Shown here piece by piece: positions 48,443 to 56,687 of a DNA stretch of 64,000 nucleotides. This DNA comes from a virus. A program made the position numbers and the translations under genes. Below the pieces are notes generated by a model. That model ran no database searches. It had not been told where the DNA came from and saw nothing but the letters and a program-made list of their open reading frames with translations. The stretch's first letter is position 1. Every line of letters starts with the position of its first letter. Where the stretch lies: positions 16,265 through 80,264 of the IMG/VR virus record IMGVR_UViG_3300047409_000726, one strand, 5' to 3'.

Positions 48443-50082
48443 TCCAGGACAAGCCTGCGCCGAACGTTCAGACGGATGTGCGTCCTCATCCTGGTGGCAA
48501 GAAGGGCGCGAAACTTTCGCTCGAGGAGGTCGGCAAGCGCGCATGGGCCGCGCGCATGAGCCCGAGGCTTCGTGCGTGGGCGACGCAGGTGCTCGACAAG
48601 GCCGGCGTTTCGCGCGGCACGCGAAGGCAAAAAGCAAAAGCGATCCTCGATGAGTATCGCGCGAAAGTTCCGTACATCGCCGATCCAGTGATGGGCGAGT
48701 TCATCGCGCATCCGGACCAAACACTCTGTCTCGACGAAGCGGGGCTCTGCATCGTGGGCGGCGACTGTTTTCCGGAGGGGACGTTGCTACTGCGGGACGA
48801 TTTCGAATTCGTACCGATCGAGCAGATCAAAAAAGGAGATCGCATCTGGGGGAAGGACAAATGGTCGATCGTCACCGAAAAATGGGCGAAAGGTAAGTTG
48901 CCCGTCGACGCCATCGAACTGTCCACCGGATCGACGATGTATCTGACGCACAATCACAAAGTCTACGTGGGCGCGTGTGAACACGGACGAGGATGCAATT
49001 TGGATCGGTGTTCATACGCCAACAAGCGGAACGTGTTCGATAGAATTTACGTTGAAGACCTGCGCGAAGAAGACGTGCTGCTTCAACCGGAACGCATTTC
49101 GTTCGGCGTCCAAGAAACAGATCCAGACCGCATGTATGTGGAAGCGCTCGCCCTGGCCGACGGTTGGACGAAAGCCAGCAAAAATCCGGATCTGCCTCAC
49201 ATTTGTTTCTACGTCGCGGGCCGAGACGGAATGCGCAAAGAGGCGCAAAAACACGAAGTCGTCAAAATCTGCGAACGATTGGGGATCGAGACGTTGTGGC
49301 ATCCACGATACGTCGTCGTGAAAGATCGAGAGTGGGCGTCGAAAATCGCGGAACTAGGGTCTCGAGCGCGGTTCAAACACCTAGAGACGATCAATTTGAA
49401 CGAGCCTGCGGCCAAAGCTGCGTTGCGCGGCCTAATGGCCGACAGCACGGCGAACACTTCCGGAAGTGCGCGCACGTACTCAACGACTAGCCGAATGATG
49501 ATGCTTCAGGTGCGCGTGCTTCATCGAATGTTCGGCAAGATGACGAGCGTCCGTATGTTGACCCCGGAACAACACGGAGGCGCGGGGAAATTTCCGCTTT
49601 GGCGCGTCGGACAACGAGAAAAGCAAGGACTCTCTGTTGTGGTCCGTTCGATCGAAAGAGCTGTGCGAGAAGTTCCGTGCTGGGACATCTCCACGGATGA
49701 TCACTACATCTACTTGCCTGAACACGACGTAACGGTTTCGAATTGCGACGACGCCGCAGTTACGATTTCGGCGGCAGTGATGTCGATCGGAATTCCTGCG
49801 AAGATCGTAGGGAGCTCGCACCGACCGCCCGCCGACGTGCCGACGCACGTGTACATGGCGTTCGAAGATGATCTCGGTGAGTGGGTTCGCATGGACGGGA
49901 CGACGCGGCTTCCTGTCGGAAAGGCGCCACCGAGACTCCGCGAGTGGTGGATCGAGCCAGGCAAAGACGCGAAAGCGAAAGGCGAAGGGGACTTCGTCGG
50001 GATGAGTGGCACGCTCGAGGGACCGTCATCACGGCACGCGACGATTCGCCTTGCCGATCTGCTCTATCCGACGATTCGCTAG
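48439..50082 (+). CDS. Transglutaminase-like enzyme interrupted by an intein
   Basis: 547 aa, ATGA overlap. N-extein residues 1-109 (basic start, YIADPVMGEFIAHPDQTLCL, IVGGD). Intein residues 110-435. C-extein 436-547 begins CDDAAVTISAAVMSIGIPAK, then PTHVYMAF (H470) and WVRMDGTT (D486), giving the Cys-His-Asp triad of phage transglutaminase-like proteins. Splicing would join GGD to CDD and so create the active site; the mature protein would be 221 aa. Possible capsid cross-linking or peptidoglycan/amide chemistry. Confidence 0.88.
   Translation: MIQDKPAPNVQTDVRPHPGGKKGAKLSLEEVGKRAWAARMSPRLRAWATQVLDKAGVSRGTRRQKAKAILDEYRAKVPYIADPVMGEFIAHPDQTLCLDEAGLCIVGGDCFPEGTLLLRDDFEFVPIEQIKKGDRIWGKDKWSIVTEKWAKGKLPVDAIELSTGSTMYLTHNHKVYVGACEHGRGCNLDRCSYANKRNVFDRIYVEDLREEDVLLQPERISFGVQETDPDRMYVEALALADGWTKASKNPDLPHICFYVAGRDGMRKEAQKHEVVKICERLGIETLWHPRYVVVKDREWASKIAELGSRARFKHLETINLNEPAAKAALRGLMADSTANTSGSARTYSTTSRMMMLQVRVLHRMFGKMTSVRMLTPEQHGGAGKFPLWRVGQREKQGLSVVVRSIERAVREVPCWDISTDDHYIYLPEHDVTVSNCDDAAVTISAAVMSIGIPAKIVGSSHRPPADVPTHVYMAFEDDLGEWVRMDGTTRLPVGKAPPRLREWWIEPGKDAKAKGEGDFVGMSGTLEGPSSRHATIRLADLLYPTIR
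48766..49743 (+). mobile_element. Intein with degenerate LAGLIDADG endonuclease
   Basis: 326 codons, Cys1 (CFPEGTLLL) to Asn326 (TVSN) with Cys+1. Block A: CFPEGT...VPIEQIKKGDRIWG. Block B: STGSTMYLTHNHKVYV (TxxH). LAGLIDADG-like blocks YVEALALADGWT and LRGLMADSTANTSG, then SRMMMLQVRVLHRMFG. Block F: CWDISTDDHYIYLPEHDVTV. The penultimate residue is Ser instead of His, a tolerated variant in some inteins. The insertion point is the catalytic cysteine of the host enzyme. Confidence 0.9.
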
Positions 50083-50338
50083 TGACCGAAAGTGCACCTG
50101 TGGGGTGCCCCGACGGTGGCCCGTGCATGTTAGCGATCACGTGACTCGACACCGTGCGCGAATGCGCTGATCGTCGCTTCATGGATCTCAGCTAACTGAT
50201 TGGTTTGGTTACCGTTTCATATTGCGCGACCGATCACACGTCAGAGGAGCGCGCGGCAACATAACCACTCGCTCGCGCGAGTCCACTTTTCGTTTTCTTG
50301 ACCTGCCAAACGCGCATTGAAACTCTTGAGAGCGCACC
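50083..50338. other. Intergenic region before the basic protein gene
   Basis: 256 bp. A 20-codon ORF (GTG 50082 to TGA 50144, MTESAPVGCPDGGPCM...) overlaps the stop of the transglutaminase by one base and may or may not be made. TTGACC at 50298-50303 is a possible -35 with no convincing -10. Otherwise nothing recognisable. Confidence 0.35.
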
Positions 50339-52030
50339 GTGGGTCTTTATGACGATCGATTGGCCGACCTCAGTGAAGCGCGACGAAACACGTCGCGTGT
50401 CCGTCGATCGATCTTTCCGAGACCTTTCACGCGCCCCGCGCCGGTCGCCGCTCCAAAAAAGCGAAAGCCGAAGAAGCCTCCTACGAAGGTGCAGACGCTC
50501 CTCTTCAGCCGCAGCGCAGGTTGGACGGCGAGCAAAGCCAAGGCGTGGGCAAAGTCCCACGGCTACAAGTACGGGAAGGTGCACGTCACCGACCAGTACA
50601 TCCGCATTCGTCAATTCAGCCCGAAAGGGAAAGCGACGATGCGGACCATCCCGTTCGGTACGAAAGGCATCCGTGCCGTAGTTGCACGAGAAAGTACGAG
50701 CACAAGAGGTCCCATGGCACGAACTGTTCAAGCACGTAGGCGTCGGCGTCGGAAGGTCAAAGCAGAGGCACCGAAGCGTAGGCGACGGCGTCGGGCGAGC
50801 TCGCGCAAGCGCACGAGCCGTCGTAGGCGTCGGCGTGCAGTGAAGGTCGAAGCGAAGAGGACTCGTCGGCGTCGTCGTGTCGCCGCCGTCGCGGCTCCGC
50901 GTCGCAGGCGTCGCCGTCGCGTGTCGGCGTGGCGTCGCGACAAGGAAGGCCACTCGAAGGCGGCCCGCAAGGGTTGGCGTCGGCGCAAGAAGAGCTCGAC
51001 TCGTCGGCGTCGCCGTCGGGTGCGCGCAGCCGTGGCCGAGGCGCCGCGTAGGCGAAGGCGTCGCCGTGTCGCGGCAGCAGTCGCTACTCCGCGCAGGCGT
51101 CGTCGACGTCGGATGCACGCGGCTCCCGTGATGCAAGCGCGTCGGCGTCGGCACCACATGCGTGCGAGCGGTCCCGGAATGAGCGGCGGCGAGCTCGCGC
51201 TCGGCGTGCTCTTCGGCGGCGTCGGCTTCGCCGCTGCGGACGCACTCGATCGCTTCCTCGCGACGTACGACCCGTCGGCCGCCGAACGTCCGAAGGACAA
51301 GTTCACGTCGGACGGCACGGGAACTTTGGCGAATACTCTGAACGTTGCGAATCGTCCGGGCCTAGTCCGTCTCGGAGCCGGCATCGGCGTGACCGCGGTT
51401 CCCGCGATCTCGTCGATGTACATCCGGCACGCGGGACTCAGGAGTTCGCTCCAGGGCATGTCGATCGGTGCAGGCGTCAGCCTGTTCAAGTCGATCTGGA
51501 ACAACTTCCTGATGCCGATGCTCATCGGCAAGGATACGTCGCCGACGACTTTGCAGAAGTCGTACATCGCACGGCTCTACCCGGCCGAGGTTGCTGCATC
51601 GATCAACATGCGTGCAATCGACGCAGCGAAGAAGGCAGGGCAGACGCCAGCGATGAACGTGTCCTCGGGATCTTCGGGTCTCTCGGGTCCGGACGTCGGT
51701 CCGCACGCGCTCTCGGGCGACAGCCCGTACCCCGACGCGGTGCAATCGCTTCGTCGGCGCGCGGGCGTCAGCGACGAGATGTACCCCGACGCGGCATCGG
51801 AGCTTCGGCGCAGGACCGGCATGAGCGGCCCGTCGAGCTACCCGGACGCGGCGGACGTGCTCCGTCGTCGTGCGGGCGTCGGATACGAACCCGCGGGTCC
51901 GCCCGAAGGCGGCACCGGGCCGCAGGCGGAACCCCACAAGGATCCCGCGTGCGGCTGCGTCGGAACTCCCGGCGCTCGGTACGCGATGTTCCTTGGCGAC
52001 GACATGAGCGAGTCAGACAACACCGGCTGA
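50339..52030 (+). CDS. Protamine-like arginine-rich membrane virion protein
   Basis: 563 aa, GTG start. Residues about 45-115 form a small domain, FSRSAGWTASKAKAWAKSHG, DQYIRIRQFSPKGKATMRTI, GIRAVVAR, similar to one found in phage head or protease proteins. Residues 125-275 consist of about ten blocks of RRRRRR separated by Ala/Val linkers, protamine- or H1-like. Residues 280-450 include hydrophobic helices (GELALGVLFGGVGFAAADAL, LVRLGAGIGVTAVPAISS). The C-terminal repeats SYPDAADVLRRRAGV occur three times. Likely condenses genome DNA at a membrane or capsid surface. Confidence 0.78.
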   Translation: MGLYDDRLADLSEARRNTSRVRRSIFPRPFTRPAPVAAPKKRKPKKPPTKVQTLLFSRSAGWTASKAKAWAKSHGYKYGKVHVTDQYIRIRQFSPKGKATMRTIPFGTKGIRAVVARESTSTRGPMARTVQARRRRRRKVKAEAPKRRRRRRASSRKRTSRRRRRRAVKVEAKRTRRRRRVAAVAAPRRRRRRRVSAWRRDKEGHSKAARKGWRRRKKSSTRRRRRRVRAAVAEAPRRRRRRRVAAAVATPRRRRRRRMHAAPVMQARRRRHHMRASGPGMSGGELALGVLFGGVGFAAADALDRFLATYDPSAAERPKDKFTSDGTGTLANTLNVANRPGLVRLGAGIGVTAVPAISSMYIRHAGLRSSLQGMSIGAGVSLFKSIWNNFLMPMLIGKDTSPTTLQKSYIARLYPAEVAASINMRAIDAAKKAGQTPAMNVSSGSSGLSGPDVGPHALSGDSPYPDAVQSLRRRAGVSDEMYPDAASELRRRTGMSGPSSYPDAADVLRRRAGVGYEPAGPPEGGTGPQAEPHKDPACGCVGTPGARYAMFLGDDMSESDNTG

Positions 52031-52044
52031 GCACCACAGCCGTA

Positions 52045-52084
52045 CACCTCGCCCCGGTAGGCTTCGAGCCCCGGGGTTGAGGTG
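52045..52084 (+). terminator. Long three-part hairpin upstream of the capsid-candidate gene
   Basis: CACCTC-G-CCCCGG-TA-GGCT-TCG-AGCC-CCGGGG-TT-GAGGTG forms a nearly continuous stem. No T tract follows, so it may be an RNA-processing or stability element rather than a terminator; the next gene has its own strong ribosome site. Confidence 0.55.
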
Positions 52085-52144
52085 TCAGAAGGTTCCGCGT
52101 CGGCCCAATGAAACCGGTGGAACTACACAGGAGAAAAGTTTTCC

Positions 52145-53431
52145 ATGGCCAAGCAAGCAAGAGACAAGAGAAGCATTCTCGGGCGCAAGATTCACGCTTT
52201 CGAACGAGACAACCGGTACGCACGTCTGCCATTCGGTCGCGGTGTCGATCCGACCACCATCGGTGTCGGTGAAGCAATCGGACTCGCCGAGAAGTGCATT
52301 CGATGCAGCTTCGGCAACATCCCCGTGATCGAAGAGGTCGTGTGGACGATCCCCATCCCGCTCACGGCGGAAGAGGCGCTCTCGACCCTCGGTGACGTGA
52401 TCAACCTGCTCTCGGGTTCCTCGAGCGTCCCCGGCGTCGCGTCGATCGACTCGACGTTCCTCATCAACGGCATCCTCCAGACGGACATCCTCGCGCAAGG
52501 CGTGGGCGTGCACGTGTTCTGCGAGCCGCTGTCGTTCTCGACGATCGGCAACGCCTTCACGGCGCCTGCCACGACCGTCGCGCCGCCCCCGAGCCCGGAC
52601 GTCTTCACGACGAACGATCTCGCGAACGGTGCGTTCCCGGATACGGTCGAAGTGGACGGTTCGAACTTCACCCCGGCGGTGTTCGAGTTCGGCGGCCCGG
52701 TGTGGCGCGCGGGCTGGAACTTCATCAACGCCTACCAGTTCCAGTGGAAGACCTCGCAGCGTGAACTCGTGCTGAACGAGCTCGCGGCGGACGTCAGCTA
52801 CTTCGGCTCCTTCGCGGACGCCGAAGCGGCGGGCACGAGCGAGGTTCCCGTCATCGAGTTCGTCGCTCAGGTCAATGCGACCTACCGCTCGAAGGGCTCC
52901 GGGACGATCTTCCTCCCGGCGAACTTCCGCCGCGTGGGAAGCGTTACCACCGCAAGCGTAACCGCAAACATCGGCATCTTCCACCCGACGCGCGATTTCG
53001 ATCTCGCGCCGGTGACCTGGGGCGGTCTCAGGTGGCAGGGCTACGGTTGCCGCGGTCAGATGTACCGCCCGATCGAGAGCCCGTGCTTCCTCGAGCGCGG
53101 CATCCCCATCGGCATGTTCTTCCAGGTGCAAGACGCCGTGCACCAGGCGCTCATGCTCGAAGCCGTCACGATCAACAACGAGCCTCTCGGCACGAACGTC
53201 AGCATCGACGAGAACCTCTCGACCACGACTGGCGGCGGCGCCCAGGTCATGGCCGAGCAGACACTCGACACGGTTCCGCTACTCGCGCCGCAAACCGTCA
53301 ACACCGAGCGTCAGACCTTCAAGGGCGGCATCTTGAAGATCGGCATCAAGATCAAGGGCTGGGAAATGCCCGGCGGCTGGAAGGCGTTCTGCGCCGACAA
53401 CCTGCCGCAGCTCGTTTCGAAGTCTGCCTGA
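52145..53431 (+). CDS. Major virion protein candidate (428 aa, beta-rich)
   Basis: ATG 52145 with ACAGGAGAAAAG. Basic N-terminus (MAKQARDKRSILGRKIHAFE), then an all-beta body with VIEEVVWTIPIPLTAEEALS, WRAGWNFINAYQFQWKTSQR, FVAQVNATYRSKGSGTIFLP, PTRDFDLAPVTWGGLRWQGY, IKIKGWEMPGGW. No HK97 features. Flanked by two strong hairpins with its own ribosome site, as expected for a highly made protein. Best capsid candidate; jelly-roll or spike are the alternatives. Confidence 0.6.
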   Translation: MAKQARDKRSILGRKIHAFERDNRYARLPFGRGVDPTTIGVGEAIGLAEKCIRCSFGNIPVIEEVVWTIPIPLTAEEALSTLGDVINLLSGSSSVPGVASIDSTFLINGILQTDILAQGVGVHVFCEPLSFSTIGNAFTAPATTVAPPPSPDVFTTNDLANGAFPDTVEVDGSNFTPAVFEFGGPVWRAGWNFINAYQFQWKTSQRELVLNELAADVSYFGSFADAEAAGTSEVPVIEFVAQVNATYRSKGSGTIFLPANFRRVGSVTTASVTANIGIFHPTRDFDLAPVTWGGLRWQGYGCRGQMYRPIESPCFLERGIPIGMFFQVQDAVHQALMLEAVTINNEPLGTNVSIDENLSTTTGGGAQVMAEQTLDTVPLLAPQTVNTERQTFKGGILKIGIKIKGWEMPGGWKAFCADNLPQLVSKSA

Positions 53432-53457
53432 TCGAAAAAACGGTCGGTGTAAAGCAG

Positions 53458-53500
53458 CCAGCGGCGTGGCGAAACCAAACGCCGCGCCGCTGGTCGCGTT
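53458..53500 (+). terminator. Strong terminator-like hairpin
   Basis: 14-bp stem CCAGCGGCGTGGCG (53458-53471) / CGCCGCGCCGCTGG (53480-53493) with one mismatch-type pair, 8-nt A-rich loop, then TCGCGTTTT. Probably sets the ratio between the two capsid-type genes. Confidence 0.75.
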
Positions 53501-53531
53501 TTAGGCGAACGAATTTAGGAGAAACGAGCCA

Positions 53532-54137
53532 ATGCAACCGAAGGATCAACAAATCCACAATTTGGCTTTGTACGCGCCCCGGGTAGCTTACGCCATGATG
53601 ATCGGCGTACCCCGCGTGCCGTTCATCGCGGACATCCCGATCCAGTTCTCGTCATCGACGGTGAACGCGCCGCCGGTGGTGCAGAGCTTCGACAACAACC
53701 TCACCCAGGACACGCTGATCGAGCGAGTCTCGTTCAACCTGTTCCAGCAGAACAGCTTCCCGGGAAGCCCCTTCCAGCCTCTCTACTTCAACCAGTTGAA
53801 GCAAAGCGGGCAGACCGGCGTCGGCATCAACATGCAGGTCTACGGAGGCCCGAAGTACGCCGTCAACGACAACTTCACCGACCTCGGAAACCTCATCGAC
53901 GTGTTCGCTGCGACGTGGCCACAGGGATGGCCGCTCTACCGTCAGTCGAACGTGAAGGTCTCCGCGATCCTCACGCAAACACCGGTGAGCGTGCCGTACA
54001 ACATCCTCATCACGTTCATGGGATTCCAGTTCCTAGACAAAACGATAGACGATCTCTCGGACGCCGACGCGCGAGCCAACCTGCGAAAACTCGGCATCAG
54101 CACACCGGATCTCAGCGTGCTTCTCCCGCAGGCTTGA
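53532..54137 (+). CDS. Virion protein candidate (201 aa)
   Basis: Strong TTTAGGAGAAACGAGCCA ribosome site. Beta-rich: AYAMMIGVPRVPFIADIPIQ, SFNLFQQNSFPGSPFQPLYF, QVYGGPKYAVNDNFTDLGNL, NVKVSAILTQTPVSVPYNIL. Next to the 428-aa protein and about half its size, like the small/large capsid pairs of some membrane-containing viruses; could equally be a decoration protein. Confidence 0.6.
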   Translation: MQPKDQQIHNLALYAPRVAYAMMIGVPRVPFIADIPIQFSSSTVNAPPVVQSFDNNLTQDTLIERVSFNLFQQNSFPGSPFQPLYFNQLKQSGQTGVGINMQVYGGPKYAVNDNFTDLGNLIDVFAATWPQGWPLYRQSNVKVSAILTQTPVSVPYNILITFMGFQFLDKTIDDLSDADARANLRKLGISTPDLSVLLPQA

Positions 54138-54150
54138 TCCGCACCACAAA

Positions 54151-55047
54151 ATGGGCGCCAAAACCGACAACGTAATCCGACTCCAAAAACACCCAGACGG
54201 TGTCGCGGCTGGGGTGCGTTCGGTTCTGAACTCGGGTCGATACGAGCTCGTTACAGGAGGGCCGAACGCCGAGTTCGGTTTCATCGGGAGCGACCCTTAC
54301 GAGACCAACTCCGGAACCGGTCTCATCGTCCCCGCGACGCCCAGCGCCTGGATCGACAACGCCCGCTACCTCCTGGTGCTCGCTCGGGCTCGATTCGGTC
54401 ACGGTGAGCAGAGCTCGGACAAGTGCGGCGTGCGCCTCGTCGGCATTCGACAGTACGCCGAGCTCATCGCACGGATCCCTGCGCGTACGTGCCCGCCGCT
54501 GAACACCGAAGTGGGCCCCGCTACCGGTGCGACCGTCGTTTTCCGCAAAGAGATCACGAGCCCGCTCTGGCACTTTCCAGACGGTGACATCTCCTGGCAC
54601 GTGATGGTCGTGAACCGCGTGCAGCGCGACACGCGAAACCCGGCGAACAACGACGGCTTCATTTACCAAGACGCGATCTCGCCGGCACTCCTCTACCAAG
54701 TCGCGGCGCCGTACTCGCCCCCGAACGGCGGGCGTCCTTGGGGGCGTCCCATCGGCGCGTCGCTCGGCAACATGCACGATCTTCGCTACCCGTGGCGCAC
54801 CCCGCGGAGTGAGCGAGTACTCGACATCCCGATCCCCGCGCCGTGCGATGTCATCTTTTTCGCGAGCGTTCGCCAGAACGATCCGCGGGCGACGAATCCG
54901 ACGCTTTGCGACACCGTCGACTGCTCGGCACTCACAGCGCTCGGTCCCGAAGATCAGTTCATGGTCGCGTACAACGAGTTCGCTCAGTACGGCGCCGTCG
55001 CGGGGGCACTCGTGTTCGACGAGAACCTGGGAGAGGACGTGCCATGA
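54151..55047 (+). CDS. Virion protein candidate (298 aa)
   Basis: Beta-rich, no known domain: GTGLIVPATPSAWIDNARYL, VVFRKEITSPLWHFPDGDIS, WHVMVVNRVQRDTRN, ERVLDIPIPAPCDVIFFASV. Six cysteines. Starts 13 bp after the 201-aa gene and is followed by coupled membrane-protein genes. Possible penton, vertex or spike-base protein. Confidence 0.62.
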   Translation: MGAKTDNVIRLQKHPDGVAAGVRSVLNSGRYELVTGGPNAEFGFIGSDPYETNSGTGLIVPATPSAWIDNARYLLVLARARFGHGEQSSDKCGVRLVGIRQYAELIARIPARTCPPLNTEVGPATGATVVFRKEITSPLWHFPDGDISWHVMVVNRVQRDTRNPANNDGFIYQDAISPALLYQVAAPYSPPNGGRPWGRPIGASLGNMHDLRYPWRTPRSERVLDIPIPAPCDVIFFASVRQNDPRATNPTLCDTVDCSALTALGPEDQFMVAYNEFAQYGAVAGALVFDENLGEDVP

Positions 55048-55286
55048 GCACGCGCCTCGGAGTAGGGCTGGCGGCTGGACTCGGTTGCGCCGCGGGGGGT
55101 GTGATCGGCATTGTTGCCGGCCCCGCTATCTCGCCGAATATGACCAAGGACGATGCCGCGATCGCCGCGGGAGCGATCGGCGCAATTCTCGGCTCCGTGA
55201 TCCTGGCGACGGTGGCGGCGAGCGATCCGCCGAAGCAGATACAGACCGGCGTGAGCGGTGCGTTTCACAACCCGGAGTTCCCATGA
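55044..55286 (+). CDS. Gly-zipper two-TM protein ending HNPEFP (80 aa)
   Basis: ATGA overlap. GVGLAAGLGCAAGGVIGIVA and AAIAAGAIGAILGSVILATV are Gly/Ala-rich helices; C-terminus TGVSGAFHNPEFP. Tandem paralogue of 55283-55525. Likely a virion membrane protein or pore. Confidence 0.72.
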   Translation: MSTRLGVGLAAGLGCAAGGVIGIVAGPAISPNMTKDDAAIAAGAIGAILGSVILATVAASDPPKQIQTGVSGAFHNPEFP

Positions 55287-55525
55287 TCAACAACGGCCTC
55301 ACCATGATCGCGCTCGCCGGCATCGGCGGCATGATTCCTGGTGCCATCGGCGCGGCCGCCGCCGAAGGAAATCACCCGGTGCTGAGAGGCGCTCTCGTGA
55401 CGGGGATCGCCAACGTTGTTTTGACCGGTCTCTACATCGTTGCGGTCAACACCGCAGACCAGGAGCGGCTCACACAAGGGATGAACGGTCTCTCAGGCGC
55501 TCTCCACAACCCGAGGTTTCCATGA
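55283..55525 (+). CDS. Gly-zipper two-TM protein ending HNPRFP (80 aa)
   Basis: ATGA overlap. GLTMIALAGIGGMIPGAIGA and GALVTGIANVVLTGLYIVAV; C-terminus NGLSGALHNPRFP. Same length, topology and end as the preceding gene, hence a tandem duplication. Confidence 0.72.
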   Translation: MINNGLTMIALAGIGGMIPGAIGAAAAEGNHPVLRGALVTGIANVVLTGLYIVAVNTADQERLTQGMNGLSGALHNPRFP

Positions 55526-55944
55526 TGGCACTAGCCTTCAATGGATTTTCTCTCGGAGAAGATCAGCAAACGTTTCAGGCCGGCGATGTTTGGGTGATTG
55601 ATGTCACGTCCGACAAGCCCGTCACGCCTGAGCAATTTTTCGCTTTTGTCGCGAAGGTTCAGCCCAAAGCGAGTATGCCGATCAAAGTCTTGTCGTTCAT
55701 GCCGATCGATCAGACTCACTTTCAAGCGGTCGTGCAGATGCAATCGACAGGATCTTTCAAAGGCGCCGGTCACACGGATATGGTCGATGGTGTTGTGTTC
55801 ACTGTCACGTCTGCGCACCCGCAATCGGAGACAAGCAAAGGTCTTTCAACCGGCGCAATAGCCGGAATCGTCGCCGCAGGTGCAGCCGCTTTTGGCGGCA
55901 TCGTCTACCTCGCAACTCGCAAACCTAGGAGACGACATCCATGA
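55522..55944 (+). CDS. Virion-type protein with LSTG-TM-basic end (140 aa)
   Basis: ATGA overlap. An alpha/beta N-domain of about 100 aa (FQAGDVWVIDVTSDKPVTPE, HFQAVVQMQSTGSFKGAG), then LSTGAIAGIVAAGAAAFGGI as transmembrane helix and VYLATRKPRRRHP. Shares the terminal signal with 47624, 55941 and 56688. Confidence 0.72.
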   Translation: MMALAFNGFSLGEDQQTFQAGDVWVIDVTSDKPVTPEQFFAFVAKVQPKASMPIKVLSFMPIDQTHFQAVVQMQSTGSFKGAGHTDMVDGVVFTVTSAHPQSETSKGLSTGAIAGIVAAGAAAFGGIVYLATRKPRRRHP

Positions 55945-56660
55945 CCCCAGCGCAAGCAAGCGGACACCCGAATTTCGTCACGGACGTTCCTGTTCAAGGT
56001 CCGGTCGACGAAGGCATGCGCGCGGCGGATTGTTTTCACGCTCAACGAAAGCTACCGGCGCAGCCCGCGTGCGTCGATTGCAAAGGACCAATTCCAATGT
56101 GGGCTCAGCATTCACTCTCGGCAACTTCATCCGGCGCACGCGGCCCCTACTCCGGGATCGGCGAGCGACTCTCGTTCGGCACCGCGGGTGTGAAAGGCTT
56201 CGCTCTCGAAGGCCCAGGCGATCCAGAAGTTTGGAGCCACCTCTCGGCGGCGCAACAGACGTGGATCGGGGACACGCTCTCGAAGCTGAACGGAATCATC
56301 GTGAAGGCCACCGGCACGACGTGCCCGACGTGGGCTCCCGCGATCGATCGCGCGAGCGGTTGCTTTCAGGGTTGGTTCAACGGCGCCAAGTTCGGATTCA
56401 CGAAGGCGAACGGCGCGCCGCTCGTGCTTCGTACCGACGGCGTGTTCGACCAAGACACGCTCGACGCGCTTCGCACCGTCGCAGCGCTGAACCCCAAGAA
56501 CTTTACGACGGCGTTCCCAGGGACCGAGCTACCTGGCACGGGCGTGACTCAGAAGAAGCTTTCCACCGGCGCAATAGCCGGCATCGCGACGGCCGGCGCC
56601 GCGGCGATCGGCACGGTCGCGTACCTCGCCACTCGCAAGAAGAGCCGGAGACGCCGCTAA
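55941..56660 (+). CDS. Peptidoglycan-binding-like protein with LSTG-TM-basic end (239 aa)
   Basis: ATGA overlap. Residues about 60-200 carry WSHLSAAQQTWIGDTLSKLN and LRTDGVFDQDTLDALRTVAA, a PG_binding_1-like unit (DG.f...T..Al). Then LSTGAIAGIATAGAAAIGTV as transmembrane helix and AYLATRKKSRRRR. Probably engages the cell wall during entry while anchored at its end. Confidence 0.74.
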   Translation: MTPAQASGHPNFVTDVPVQGPVDEGMRAADCFHAQRKLPAQPACVDCKGPIPMWAQHSLSATSSGARGPYSGIGERLSFGTAGVKGFALEGPGDPEVWSHLSAAQQTWIGDTLSKLNGIIVKATGTTCPTWAPAIDRASGCFQGWFNGAKFGFTKANGAPLVLRTDGVFDQDTLDALRTVAALNPKNFTTAFPGTELPGTGVTQKKLSTGAIAGIATAGAAAIGTVAYLATRKKSRRRR

Positions 56661-56687
56661 GACCGCAACTCGTAGGAGACGACGAAG

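Noticed and set aside
50234-51157. 307-aa ORF on the minus strand
   Set aside because: It is the antisense shadow of the Arg-block coding sequence (repetitive Pro/Thr/Arg), with no ribosome site or domain.
50728-51567. 279-aa minus-strand ORF
   Set aside because: Mirror of the basic repeats; composition artefact of the high-GC repeats.
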